20,062 bases of DNA, taken from NCBI GenBank assembly GCA_023415605.1, contig JAEZKB010000155.1:1-20062 (forward strand), given 5' to 3'. The notes beneath the pieces were generated by a model that saw nothing but the letters and a program-made list of their open reading frames with translations, made no database searches and was not told the DNA's origin. Positions 6,869 to 14,059 of the stretch are shown one piece after another (the stretch's first letter is position 1; each line of letters starts with the position of its first letter). This DNA is from Pseudomonadota bacterium (lineage in GTDB: Bacteria; Pseudomonadota; Alphaproteobacteria; Rhizobiales; Devosiaceae). The translations under genes were made by a program, and so were the position numbers.

Positions 6869-7779
6869 GCTTTCACCAGCTCCGGATCGACCAACGCGCC
6901 CTTGTGACCGATGACGATACCGGCGACGGCATGACCGCGCTTGGCGGACTCTTCGGGAGTCTTGCCGGCAATGCGTGAGGTCAGGTAGCCGCCATTGAAA
7001 GAGTCGCCGGCGCCGGTGGCGTCGACCACCTTGTCGGCCTTGGTGGCGGCGACTTCATAGCGGCTGCCGTCCTGCAGGGCGACGAGCGCAGGATTGGCGC
7101 CGTCCTTGACCACGACTTCCTCTACGCCGAGGTCGAGATAGCGTTGCGCCGTCGCCTCACGGTCCTTGTCGCCGAAGACCGGGCCTTCGTCGGTATGGGT
7201 GGGCATCACCACATCGGCGATAGTCGCAGCGGCGGTGAGGGTGGACTTCATAACCGCCTGCGAGGTCCAGAGGGCAGGGCGGAGATTGGTGTCGAACACG
7301 ACCCTGGCGCCGTTCTCGCGGGCGCGGACGATAGCCTTCATTAGCTTGCCGCGAGCGCGGGGGCCGAGAATGGCCATGGTGATGCCGGAGAAATAGACCA
7401 TGTCGGCGCCCTCGAGCGCCGCATCGAGGGCGGCCGGATTATCGGCGAGCTGCTTGGCGGCGGACTGGCCGCGCCAATAGGTGAAGACGCGGTCACCCTT
7501 TTCCTGGTGGATCATGTAGAGGCCGGGGCGCTTGCCGGGCAGGATCTGGATGGCGCCGGTGCCGATGCCGGCCTTTTCGAGGAAGGCCTTCATCTGGCCC
7601 GAATACATGTCGTCGCCGAGCGCCGTGACATAGTCGACGCTGCACTCGGCCGGCAGCAGCGCGCGCATGTACCAGGCGGTATTGAGCGTGTCACCGGCAT
7701 AGCCGAGCTTGTACATGCCGCCCTCGCCGCCGGACATCTCGATCATGCATTCGCCGATGCTGACAAAGCGCTTCGCCAC
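6865..7779 (-). CDS. kdgK: 2-keto-3-deoxygluconate kinase (PfkB family)
   Basis: The 304-residue sugar kinase phosphorylates 2-dehydro-3-deoxy-D-gluconate to KDPG, which feeds the Entner-Doudoroff aldolase. The PfkB C-terminal signature DATGAGDSFNGGY is at 253-265 with catalytic Asp259. The KdgK-type N-terminus FVSIGECMIEM, GYAGDTLNTAWY and RVFTYWRGQSAAKQLA distinguish it from fructo- and ribokinases. I chose GTG 7779 because GGGAGGA lies six bases before it; an upstream ATG at 7845 would add 22 residues that do not look like this family. The gene is divergent from a mannitol/fructuronate dehydrogenase, which supports hexuronate or sugar-acid catabolism. Its stop codon overlaps that of the convergent exporter. 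Confidence 0.9.
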   Translation of the reverse strand: MAKRFVSIGECMIEMSGGEGGMYKLGYAGDTLNTAWYMRALLPAECSVDYVTALGDDMYSGQMKAFLEKAGIGTGAIQILPGKRPGLYMIHQEKGDRVFTYWRGQSAAKQLADNPAALDAALEGADMVYFSGITMAILGPRARGKLMKAIVRARENGARVVFDTNLRPALWTSQAVMKSTLTAAATIADVVMPTHTDEGPVFGDKDREATAQRYLDLGVEEVVVKDGANPALVALQDGSRYEVAATKADKVVDATGAGDSFNGGYLTSRIAGKTPEESAKRGHAVAGIVIGHKGALVDPELVKA

Positions 7780-7836
7780 GTCGTTCCTCCCTTTAGGCCG
7801 CCCGCTTATGCCGGGGATCATGCGTCGGCGCAATGG

Positions 7837-7846
7837 TTTGGCCAAA
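7837..7846. promoter_or_regulatory. Palindrome between divergent sugar genes, possible operator
   Basis: TTTGGCCAAA is a perfect 10-bp palindrome in the 126-base gap between kdgK and the divergent dehydrogenase. A TGGTATGG follows at 7848-7855. Sugar-acid genes are often controlled by LacI- or GntR-type repressors with short palindromic sites. A 10-bp palindrome can occur by chance, so the call is weak. Confidence 0.25.
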
Positions 7847-7905
7847 GTGGTATGGCAGCCCTTGCTTGCCTCCGCTATGGTCCCGCCGCCCGAGGAGGAC
7901 CCCTG

Positions 7906-9351
7906 ATGCGCCTAAGCCTGTCGACGCTCAAAACCCCGCTGCCCTATGACCGCGCCAAGGTCAGCCCGGGCATCGTGCATCTGGGCATCGGCGCCTTCCA
8001 CCGCGCGCATATGGCGGTCTATGTCGACGATATACTGGGCAAGGACCCCAGCTGGGGCATCATCGGCGCCTCGCTGCGCCGGCCCGACACCAAGGAGGCG
8101 CTGGCGCCGCAGGACTTCTTGTACACCGTTGCCATCCGCGATGCCGCCGGCACCAAGGCGCGCGTCATCGGCTCGATCCTCAACGTGCTCGATGCCAATA
8201 GTCAGCGACCCGAACTCATCGTCGCCATGGCCGATCCGCGCATCAGGATCGTGTCTCTGACGGTGACCGAGAAGGGCTATTGCCACGATCCGGCGACCGG
8301 CAATCTCGACCCGAACCATCCCGACATCGTCGCCGATCTCGCCAACCCGGCCGCGCCGGTGAGCGCGCCGGGCCTGATCGTGCGTGCGCTGGAGCTGCGC
8401 CGCGAGGCGGGGAACGCACCATTCACGGTGATGAGCTGCGATAACCTGCCCTCGAACGGCAAGACCGTCGGCCGCATCGTCACGCAGTTCGCCCGGCTGC
8501 GCGACCCGGCCCTAGCCGACTGGATCGAAAAGAATGTTGCCTTCCCCTCGACCATGGTCGACCGCATCGTGCCGGCGACCACGGATGCCGACCGCGTCAC
8601 GGTGCGCGAACTGACGGGGACCGAAGACGCCTGGCCGATCATGACCGAGCCCTTCACCCAATGGGTGATCGAGGACCATTTCCCGCAAGGCCGCCCGGCT
8701 TGGGAAACGGTCGGCGCTCAGCTGGTCGCTGAGGTCGAGCAGTTCGAGCTGATGAAGCTCCGCATGCTCAACGGCAGCCATTCGACCATGGCCTATCTGG
8801 GATATCTCGGCGGCTACCAGTATGTGAACGAGGCCATTGCGGACGCCGGCATGCGTACATTGATTCACGGGCTGATGACCGAGGAAGTGATGCCGACATT
8901 GCCGATGCCGCGATCGGAACTGGAAGCCTATCGCGACGCGCTGCTGGCGCGCTTCGCCAATCCGGCACTGAAGCACCGCACCTGGCAGATTGCCATGGAT
9001 GGCTCGCAGAAGCTGCCGCAGCGGTTGCTGGGCACGATCCGCGACCGGATTGCAGCCGGGCAGAGATACGACCGGCTGGCGCTCGGTGTGGCGGCGTGGA
9101 TGCGCTATGTCACCGGCATGGACGAGCAGGGCGGCGCGATCGACGTGAAGGACCCGCATGCGGCGCGGCTGCGAGCCATTGCCGACACCGCAGGGGGTGA
9201 TGCTGGCAAGCTGGTGGACGGGCTGTTGGGTGTGACGGAGATCTTCGGCACGGACCTGCCGGGGGATCCAGCATTCCGCGAAGTGGTCACGGGGCATGTG
9301 CTATCGCTATTCGAGAAGGGTGCGCTGGCGACGGTGAAGTCGGTCGCTTAG
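7906..9351 (+). CDS. Mannitol/fructuronate dehydrogenase family oxidoreductase
   Basis: This 481-residue NAD-dependent long-chain polyol dehydrogenase has the N-terminal GIVHLGIGAFHRAHMAVYVDD at 22-42, SCDNLPSNGK at 177-186 and the catalytic segment KLRMLNGSHSTMAYLG. In that segment Lys284, Asn289 and His292 correspond in spacing to the catalytic lysine, asparagine and histidine of mannitol 2-dehydrogenase. The family includes mannitol 2-dehydrogenase (MtlK) and D-mannonate/fructuronate oxidoreductase (UxuB). The divergent KDG kinase favours a UxuB-like role in hexuronate breakdown, but no mannonate dehydratase is in view, so I leave the symbol open. Start: GAGGAGGA at 7892-7899 precedes ATG 7906. 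Confidence 0.88.
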   Translation: MRLSLSTLKTPLPYDRAKVSPGIVHLGIGAFHRAHMAVYVDDILGKDPSWGIIGASLRRPDTKEALAPQDFLYTVAIRDAAGTKARVIGSILNVLDANSQRPELIVAMADPRIRIVSLTVTEKGYCHDPATGNLDPNHPDIVADLANPAAPVSAPGLIVRALELRREAGNAPFTVMSCDNLPSNGKTVGRIVTQFARLRDPALADWIEKNVAFPSTMVDRIVPATTDADRVTVRELTGTEDAWPIMTEPFTQWVIEDHFPQGRPAWETVGAQLVAEVEQFELMKLRMLNGSHSTMAYLGYLGGYQYVNEAIADAGMRTLIHGLMTEEVMPTLPMPRSELEAYRDALLARFANPALKHRTWQIAMDGSQKLPQRLLGTIRDRIAAGQRYDRLALGVAAWMRYVTGMDEQGGAIDVKDPHAARLRAIADTAGGDAGKLVDGLLGVTEIFGTDLPGDPAFREVVTGHVLSLFEKGALATVKSVA

Positions 9352-9375
9352 GCGTGGATCTCGCCACAACCTCGA

Positions 9376-9458
9376 TTGTCATCCCGGGCTTGCCCCGGGA
9401 CCCATCTCTCCCTCCACTCGGGCTGATGGGTGGGTCCCTGCTTCCGCAGGGATGACAG
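9376..9458. repeat. Dispersed palindromic repeat, copy 2
   Basis: The element begins TTGTCATCCCGGG, ends CAGGGATGACAG, and is the reverse-complement orientation of the copy at 216-299, about 90% identical by eye. Each end carries its own hairpin: CCCGGG-CTTGC-CCCGGG and CCCTGC-TTC-GCAGGG. It starts 24 bases after the dehydrogenase stop codon and ends 19 bases before the ATG of the GIY-YIG gene. It therefore fills almost all of the intergenic space and could act as a terminator for the upstream gene and as the leader of the nuclease gene. Confidence 0.85.
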
Positions 9459-9477
9459 CCGGTGGTAGGTTTTCCGT

Positions 9478-9786
9478 ATGGGGAAGACCTATTTCGTCTA
9501 CATGCTGGCTTCGGGATTTAACGGGACGCTCTATGTCGGCGTGACCAATAACCTTACTCGCCGGGTGTACGAGCATAAGTCGCACGAGTTGAAAGGCTTC
9601 ACCAAGGACTACAATGTAAGCATGCTCGTCTGGTACGAGGCGCACGAGACGATCGATTTCGCCATTGCACGAGAGAAGCAAATCAAGCGGTGGAAGCGCG
9701 ACTGGAAGATCGCGCTTTTCAAAGACATCAATCCGAGATGGGAAGACCTCTATCCCGCAATGGCCACGCAGTCGCCGTTCGGCTGA
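9478..9786 (+). CDS. GIY-YIG nuclease family protein
   Basis: The 102-residue single-domain protein has the GIY-YIG core in the form FVY (6-8) and YVG (19-21), followed by TNNLTRRVYEHK with Arg28/29 and His33. The catalytic-type glutamate is Glu66 in REKQIKRWKR. This is the small stand-alone subgroup (COG2827/YhbQ-like) with no DNA-binding domain attached. The members are predicted endonucleases, and their cellular role is largely unknown. The coding sequence looks less GC-rich than its neighbours. It sits directly behind palindromic repeat copy 2 and has only a weak ribosome-binding sequence (GGTAGG about eight bases upstream), partly derived from the repeat flank. This raises the idea that gene and repeat travel together. 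Confidence 0.88.
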   Translation: MGKTYFVYMLASGFNGTLYVGVTNNLTRRVYEHKSHELKGFTKDYNVSMLVWYEAHETIDFAIAREKQIKRWKRDWKIALFKDINPRWEDLYPAMATQSPFG

Positions 9787-9789
9787 CCG

Positions 9790-10944
9790 CTACAGCCGCC
9801 CCTCCATCGCCCGGTCGAAGATCTCCAGCGCCCGTGCTTTCGTCAGTTCGATCGGGTTGCCGCCGGCGGTGGGGTCGACGATGGCCATGTCGCCGATCTT
9901 GTCGCGCTGGGTGGCGTCGACCTTGAAGTCACGCAGCGTGTTGGGAACATTGAGCTTGGTGCGCAGCGCCGTGATGGCGTGAAGGAAGGCGTCGAAGCTC
10001 GGCGACAGACCGCAATAGGCGGCAAGGCGGGCGATCTTGGCCTCGATGGCATCGCGGTTGACCACCAGCACATAGGGCATGAACACGGCGTTGGTCATGC
10101 CATGGTGGGTGTCGTAGAGCGCGCCGACCGGATGGCTCAGCGCATGGATGGCGCCGAGGCCTTTCTGGAAGGCGGTGGCACCCATGGCGGCTGCGCTCAT
10201 CATGTGGCCGCGCGCTTCGATGTCACCCGGATTGGCGACGACCTTGGGCAGGTTCTCGAGCACCAGCCGGATGCCTTCGACGGCGATGCCGTCGGCAAGC
10301 GGGTGGTAGCCGGGCGCGCAATAGGCCTCGAGGCAGTGGGCGAGGGCGTCAAAGCCGGTGCCCACGGTGATGAAGGCCGGCATTCCGGTGGTCAGCTCGG
10401 GATCGGCGATGACGACTTTGGGCATCATAAGGGGGTGGAAGATCACCTTCTTGGTGTGCGTCGTCTCGTCGGTGATGACGCCCGCGCGGCCGACTTCCGA
10501 ACCGGTGCCGGCGGTGGTCGGCACGGCGACGATGGGGAAGATGCCCTTGGGGTCGGCACGCGTCCACCAGTCGCCGATGTCTTCAAAATCCCACATCGGG
10601 CGGGTCTGGCCGGCCATGAAGGCGATCACCTTTGCGGTGTCGAGGCCGGAACCGCCGCCAAAGGCGATGACCCCGTCATAGCCGCCAGCGCGCAGCACCG
10701 CGATGCCGGCTTCGACATTGGCCGAGATCGGGTTGGGCTTGACGTCCGAGAAAACGCCGACATCGACCTTGGCGTCACGCAGCATCGTGAGGACGTTCTG
10801 CGTCACCGGCAGGTTGACCAGCCCAGCATCGGTGACCAGCAGCGGCCTGGTGATGCCGGCGGTGGCGAGCGCCGAGGGCAGTTCGGCGATGCGACCCGCG
10901 CCGAAGCGCACCGAGGTCGGGTAGTTCCAGTTGGCCTTGGTCAT
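9790..10944 (-). CDS. Iron-containing alcohol dehydrogenase
   Basis: This 384-residue group III (Fe-type) NAD(P)-dependent alcohol dehydrogenase shows GGGSGLDTAK at 96-105 for the nucleotide, TTAGTGSEV at 143-151, and four metal ligands in family spacing: Asp199, His203, His267 and His281 (DALAHCLEAY, then HALSHPVGALYDTHHG). It is the last gene of the minus-strand operon, and its start overlaps the stop of the 89-residue gene as ATGA. With an aldehyde dehydrogenase and a glutamine-synthetase homologue in the same transcript, a fitting substrate is the hydroxyl group of a gamma-glutamylated amino alcohol, oxidised to the aldehyde. That substrate is inference; the enzyme class is clear. Confidence 0.92.
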   Translation of the reverse strand: MTKANWNYPTSVRFGAGRIAELPSALATAGITRPLLVTDAGLVNLPVTQNVLTMLRDAKVDVGVFSDVKPNPISANVEAGIAVLRAGGYDGVIAFGGGSGLDTAKVIAFMAGQTRPMWDFEDIGDWWTRADPKGIFPIVAVPTTAGTGSEVGRAGVITDETTHTKKVIFHPLMMPKVVIADPELTTGMPAFITVGTGFDALAHCLEAYCAPGYHPLADGIAVEGIRLVLENLPKVVANPGDIEARGHMMSAAAMGATAFQKGLGAIHALSHPVGALYDTHHGMTNAVFMPYVLVVNRDAIEAKIARLAAYCGLSPSFDAFLHAITALRTKLNVPNTLRDFKVDATQRDKIGDMAIVDPTAGGNPIELTKARALEIFDRAMEGRL

Positions 10945-11210
10945 GTTTCCCTCATGTCTCGGGCGCCAACCGCTTCGGCCAGTTCCCGCCAGGCGTCGCC
11001 TGAATTGTGCGGTTCGTATTTGGGATGTTCGGCGAACACCGGCTGCAGAAGACGCTCGTCGATCTCGGCGAGGACGTGGCCGATGTTCCGCCGGACGGCA
11101 CTCGCATCGGCCGCGCCCATCCGCTGAGTCAGATCGGCCGCAAGGATGTGCAGCATCTGGCTTGCCTCGAGTGCGGTCTTCAATACGGCCCGAGCGTCGC
11201 CCTCGGTCAT
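10941..11210 (-). CDS. Unknown 89-residue protein inside the amine-catabolism operon
   Basis: I do not recognise this protein. It is 89 residues long and probably helical, with no cysteine, signal peptide or membrane segment. A helical N-terminal part (about 3-65) contains LEASQMLHILAADLTQRM and VRRNIGHVLAEIDERLL. A C-terminal part contains YEPHNSGDAWRELAEAVGARD. The gene is held between two dehydrogenases: one base separates it from the aldehyde dehydrogenase stop, and its own stop overlaps the alcohol dehydrogenase start by four bases. Such spacing argues that it is real and made in step with both enzymes. It may be a small accessory or bridging subunit, but nothing in the sequence fixes a role. 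Confidence 0.75.
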   Translation of the reverse strand: MTEGDARAVLKTALEASQMLHILAADLTQRMGAADASAVRRNIGHVLAEIDERLLQPVFAEHPKYEPHNSGDAWRELAEAVGARDMRET

Positions 11211-11211
11211 C

Positions 11212-12594
11212 TCACACGTGCTTCAAATGATAGGATTTCGGCTGCGTCAGGTTGGCGTAGCCGATCTCGGAGAGCGCGCCGCCCTTGCCTGTATCCTTGA
11301 CACCGGTCCAGACCAGCGCCGGATCGAGATAGTCGCAGCGGTTGGCGAAGACCGTGCCGGTCTCGACCTTGGCGCCGAGCTTGGCGACTTCGTCGAGGTC
11401 CTGGCTCCAGATCGAGGCAGTGAGACCATAGGGGCTGTCGTTCATCAGCGTGATCGCCTCGGCATCGTCGGCCACCTTCATGATGCCGACAACGGGTCCG
11501 AAGCTTTCCTCGCGCATTACCGCCATCTGGTGGTTGACGTTGGTGAGGACTTCGGGCGCGAGATAGGGCGAGGACTCCTCGTCCAGATCGTGCTTCCAGT
11601 TGAGGTGGCTCTTGGCGCCCTTGCGCAGGGCTTCGAGCGTCTGCTCGCGCACCAGGTCGGCGAAGCGATGGTGCGCCATCGGGCCGACAATGGTGTCTTC
11701 GTCGAGCGGATTGCCCAGCGTCCAGCCGCGGGCATTCTCGACGAAACCGGCGACGAATTTGTCATAGACATCGGCATGCACATAGATGCGCTCGACGCCG
11801 CAGCAGCTCTGCCCGGAGTTGAAGAAGGAGCCGTCGACCAGGTTCTCGATGGCATGATCGAGCTTGGCGTCGGGCCGGACATAGGCCGGATCCTTGCCGC
11901 CCAGTTCCAGGCCGAGCGTGGCGAACGTGCCGGCGGCGGCGCGCTCGACACGGCGTCCGCCCTCGACCGAGCCGGTGAAGTTGATGTGGTCGATCTGGCC
12001 CGAGCCGATCAGCTTTTCGGAATCGGCATGGTTGAGGATGAGGTTCTGGAAGAGGCCATCCGGCAGGCCGGCCGCCTTCATCGCCTCGGCAAAACGCTCA
12101 CCCACCAGCAGGGTCTGACTGGCGTGCTTGAGGATGACCGAGTTGCCGGCCATCAGCGCCGGCACGATGGAGTTGACGGCGGTGAGATAGGGATAGTTCC
12201 AGGGCGCGATCACCATCACGGTGCCGAGCGGCTCGCGCGTGATGTAGCGGGTGAAACCCTCCTTGCCGGGCTTCTCGCTGGGAGCGAGGGACGCTTCGGC
12301 AATCGAAATCATATAGCGCGAGCGCTCTTCGACGCCGCGCTTTTCGCCGCCGAAGCGGACAGGGCGTCCCATCTGCCAGGCGAGCTCGGGGACGATCTCG
12401 TCGTTCCTGGAGATCAGCGCATCGACAAAATGCTCGAGGAATTTGGCGCGCTCACGGACCGTCACTTCGCGCCAGGCCTTCTCGGCATGCTTGGCGCGGG
12501 CCACTGCGGACTCGATCTCCGCCCCGGTCGCGGTCTTTCGCTCGGCATAGACGCGCCCATCGATGGGCGACACGATCTTGACCGTCTCGGTCAT
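11212..12594 (-). CDS. Aldehyde dehydrogenase family protein
   Basis: This 460-residue NAD(P)-dependent aldehyde dehydrogenase has PWNYP (Asn132), the NAD-binding FTGSVEGG at 206-213, general base Glu230 in LGLELGGKDP and the nucleophile Cys264 in NSGQSCCG. The length suits the soluble tetrameric or dimeric ALDH superfamily. I chose ATG 12594 behind AGGTGAG; a GTG immediately upstream at 12597 is possible. It lies 30 bases downstream of the glutamine-synthetase homologue and one base before the 89-residue gene. In the proposed route it would oxidise a gamma-glutamyl aldehyde to the acid, the same type of step as PuuC in putrescine breakdown. Confidence 0.92.
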   Translation of the reverse strand: MTETVKIVSPIDGRVYAERKTATGAEIESAVARAKHAEKAWREVTVRERAKFLEHFVDALISRNDEIVPELAWQMGRPVRFGGEKRGVEERSRYMISIAEASLAPSEKPGKEGFTRYITREPLGTVMVIAPWNYPYLTAVNSIVPALMAGNSVILKHASQTLLVGERFAEAMKAAGLPDGLFQNLILNHADSEKLIGSGQIDHINFTGSVEGGRRVERAAAGTFATLGLELGGKDPAYVRPDAKLDHAIENLVDGSFFNSGQSCCGVERIYVHADVYDKFVAGFVENARGWTLGNPLDEDTIVGPMAHHRFADLVREQTLEALRKGAKSHLNWKHDLDEESSPYLAPEVLTNVNHQMAVMREESFGPVVGIMKVADDAEAITLMNDSPYGLTASIWSQDLDEVAKLGAKVETGTVFANRCDYLDPALVWTGVKDTGKGGALSEIGYANLTQPKSYHLKHV

Positions 12595-12624
12595 CACTCA
12601 CCTACTATTGTTGCTGGCGGCTGT

Positions 12625-13986
12625 TTACGACCGCTCGAACCCGCGCTTCAACTCCCAATCGGTGACGCGGCGGTCATATTCGAACTGTTCCCACTCGGCG
12701 GTGTGGACGTAGTGAGAGACGACTTTCTCCCCCAGTGCTTCCTTGAGCATCTTCGATTTGCGGAGCGACTCGATGGCGTCGCGCAGGGTCTTGGGGACTT
12801 CGCGCAGCTTCTTGCCGGAATAGGCGTCGCCGGAATAGGGCGCTTCGAGCGCGAGTTTATCCTCGATGCCCTTGATGCCGGCGGCGATGAGGCCGGCATA
12901 GGCGAGATAGGGGTTGAGGTCGGCGCCACCGATACGGCATTCGATCCGGACGCCCTTTGTGTTCTCGCCGCAGAGGCGGAAACCCGCCGTGCGGTTGTCG
13001 CGGCTCCAGATCGCCTTGGTGGGGGCAAAGGTGCCAACCTGGAAGCGCTTGTAGCTGTTGATGTAGGGCGCGAGGAAATAGGTGATGTCGTGAGCGTAGG
13101 TGAGGAGCCCCTGCACGTAGCTCTTCATCATGTCGCTCATGCCCAGCGGGTCCTTGGGATCGACGAAGGCATTGCCGTTCTTGTTGGCCAGCGACATGTG
13201 GATGTGGCTCGATGAGCCGGCGAGGCCGAAATCCCACTTGGCCATGAAGGTCACGGCCTTGCCCTGCAAATGGGCGATTTCCTTGATGCCGTTCTTCATC
13301 ACCACATGCCGGTCGGCCATGGTGAGGGCATCGGCATACTTGACGTTGATTTCTTCCTGGCCCGGCCCCCATTCTCCCTTGGAGTTTTCGACCGGGATAC
13401 CCGAGGCTTGCAGCTGCCGGCGCACGGCGCGCATCACACCCTCCTCCTTGGTGGTCTGGAAGATGTGGTAGTCCTCAATGTAGTAGCCGGCGGTCTGGAG
13501 GTTGCGATAGCCCTTCTCCCAGGCCGAGCGGAAGCCCTCATCGAAGAGGTAGAATTCGAGCTCGGAGGCGAAGTTGGCGGTGAGCCCGAGCTTTTCGAGC
13601 CGCGCTAATTGACCCTTGAGGATGGCGCGCGGGCTGTGCGGGATGGGCTCGTGATGGTGGTGGTCGACCAGGTCGGCGAGGATGATGGCCGTGCCTTCGA
13701 GCCAGGTGGCCTTCATCAGTGTGTCGACGTCGGGCTTCATGACGAAATCGCCATAGCCGCGGCCCCAGTTGGCGGCCTCGTAGCCGGGGACCGGCTCCAT
13801 ATCGATGTCGTTGGCCATCAGGTAGTCGCAGGCATGCGTCTCGTCGATGGCGCCATCGAGGAAGAACTCGGCCTGGAAGCGCTTGCCGATCAGCCGGCCC
13901 TGCATGTCCGGAAAGGCGACGAGTACGGTATCGATGGAGCCGGCCTTGACGTCAGCCTTGAGTTGATCGAGCGAATAGGCGGCCAT
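12625..13986 (-). CDS. Glutamine synthetase family, gamma-glutamylamine ligase type
   Basis: The 453-residue protein has the glutamine-synthetase fold: beta-grasp N-terminus, SELEFYLF (Glu142, Glu144), GPGQEEINVKYADAL (Glu211, Glu212), a catalytic-domain KWDFGLAGSSSHIHMSL (His261), SRDNRTAGFRL (Arg329) and ECRIGGADLNPYLA. There is no adenylylated-tyrosine loop (NLYDLP type), and the protein ends in WELKRGFERS. This is typical of the PuuA/GlnA3/GlnA4 branch that joins glutamate to an amine, not to ammonia. Neighbours are a permease upstream (73 bases) and an aldehyde dehydrogenase downstream. Because the transporter is of the ethanolamine type and an alcohol dehydrogenase is present, gamma-glutamylethanolamide synthetase activity is a reasonable guess. 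Putrescine or another amine remains possible. The start is ATG 13986 behind GGGAG. Confidence 0.9.
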   Translation of the reverse strand: MAAYSLDQLKADVKAGSIDTVLVAFPDMQGRLIGKRFQAEFFLDGAIDETHACDYLMANDIDMEPVPGYEAANWGRGYGDFVMKPDVDTLMKATWLEGTAIILADLVDHHHHEPIPHSPRAILKGQLARLEKLGLTANFASELEFYLFDEGFRSAWEKGYRNLQTAGYYIEDYHIFQTTKEEGVMRAVRRQLQASGIPVENSKGEWGPGQEEINVKYADALTMADRHVVMKNGIKEIAHLQGKAVTFMAKWDFGLAGSSSHIHMSLANKNGNAFVDPKDPLGMSDMMKSYVQGLLTYAHDITYFLAPYINSYKRFQVGTFAPTKAIWSRDNRTAGFRLCGENTKGVRIECRIGGADLNPYLAYAGLIAAGIKGIEDKLALEAPYSGDAYSGKKLREVPKTLRDAIESLRKSKMLKEALGEKVVSHYVHTAEWEQFEYDRRVTDWELKRGFERS

Positions 13987-14019
13987 CGGCGCGTCTCCCG
14001 TTAGTCTTCTTGTTGGTGG

Positions 14020-14045
14020 AGGGCCGCGGCTGGTACCGCGGCCCT
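14020..14045. other. Intercistronic hairpin between permease and ligase genes
   Basis: AGGGCCGCGG at 14020-14029 pairs perfectly with CCGCGGCCCT at 14036-14045 around a six-base loop. It lies 14 bases past the permease stop and 33 bases before the ligase start. On the transcribed (minus) strand it is followed by CCACCAACAAGAAG, with no U-run, so it is not a standard terminator. It may protect the 3' end of a processed permease message, or give partial termination so that the permease and the enzymes are made in different amounts. Confidence 0.6.
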
Positions 14046-14059
14046 GATAGTCTAGGTTG

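Noticed and set aside
11146..13215. Very long plus-strand open frame (689 codons) antisense to the aldehyde dehydrogenase and ligase genes
   Set aside because: The opposite strand encodes clear enzymes with catalytic motifs. The long antisense frame follows from high GC at third codon positions, and its product shows no domain.
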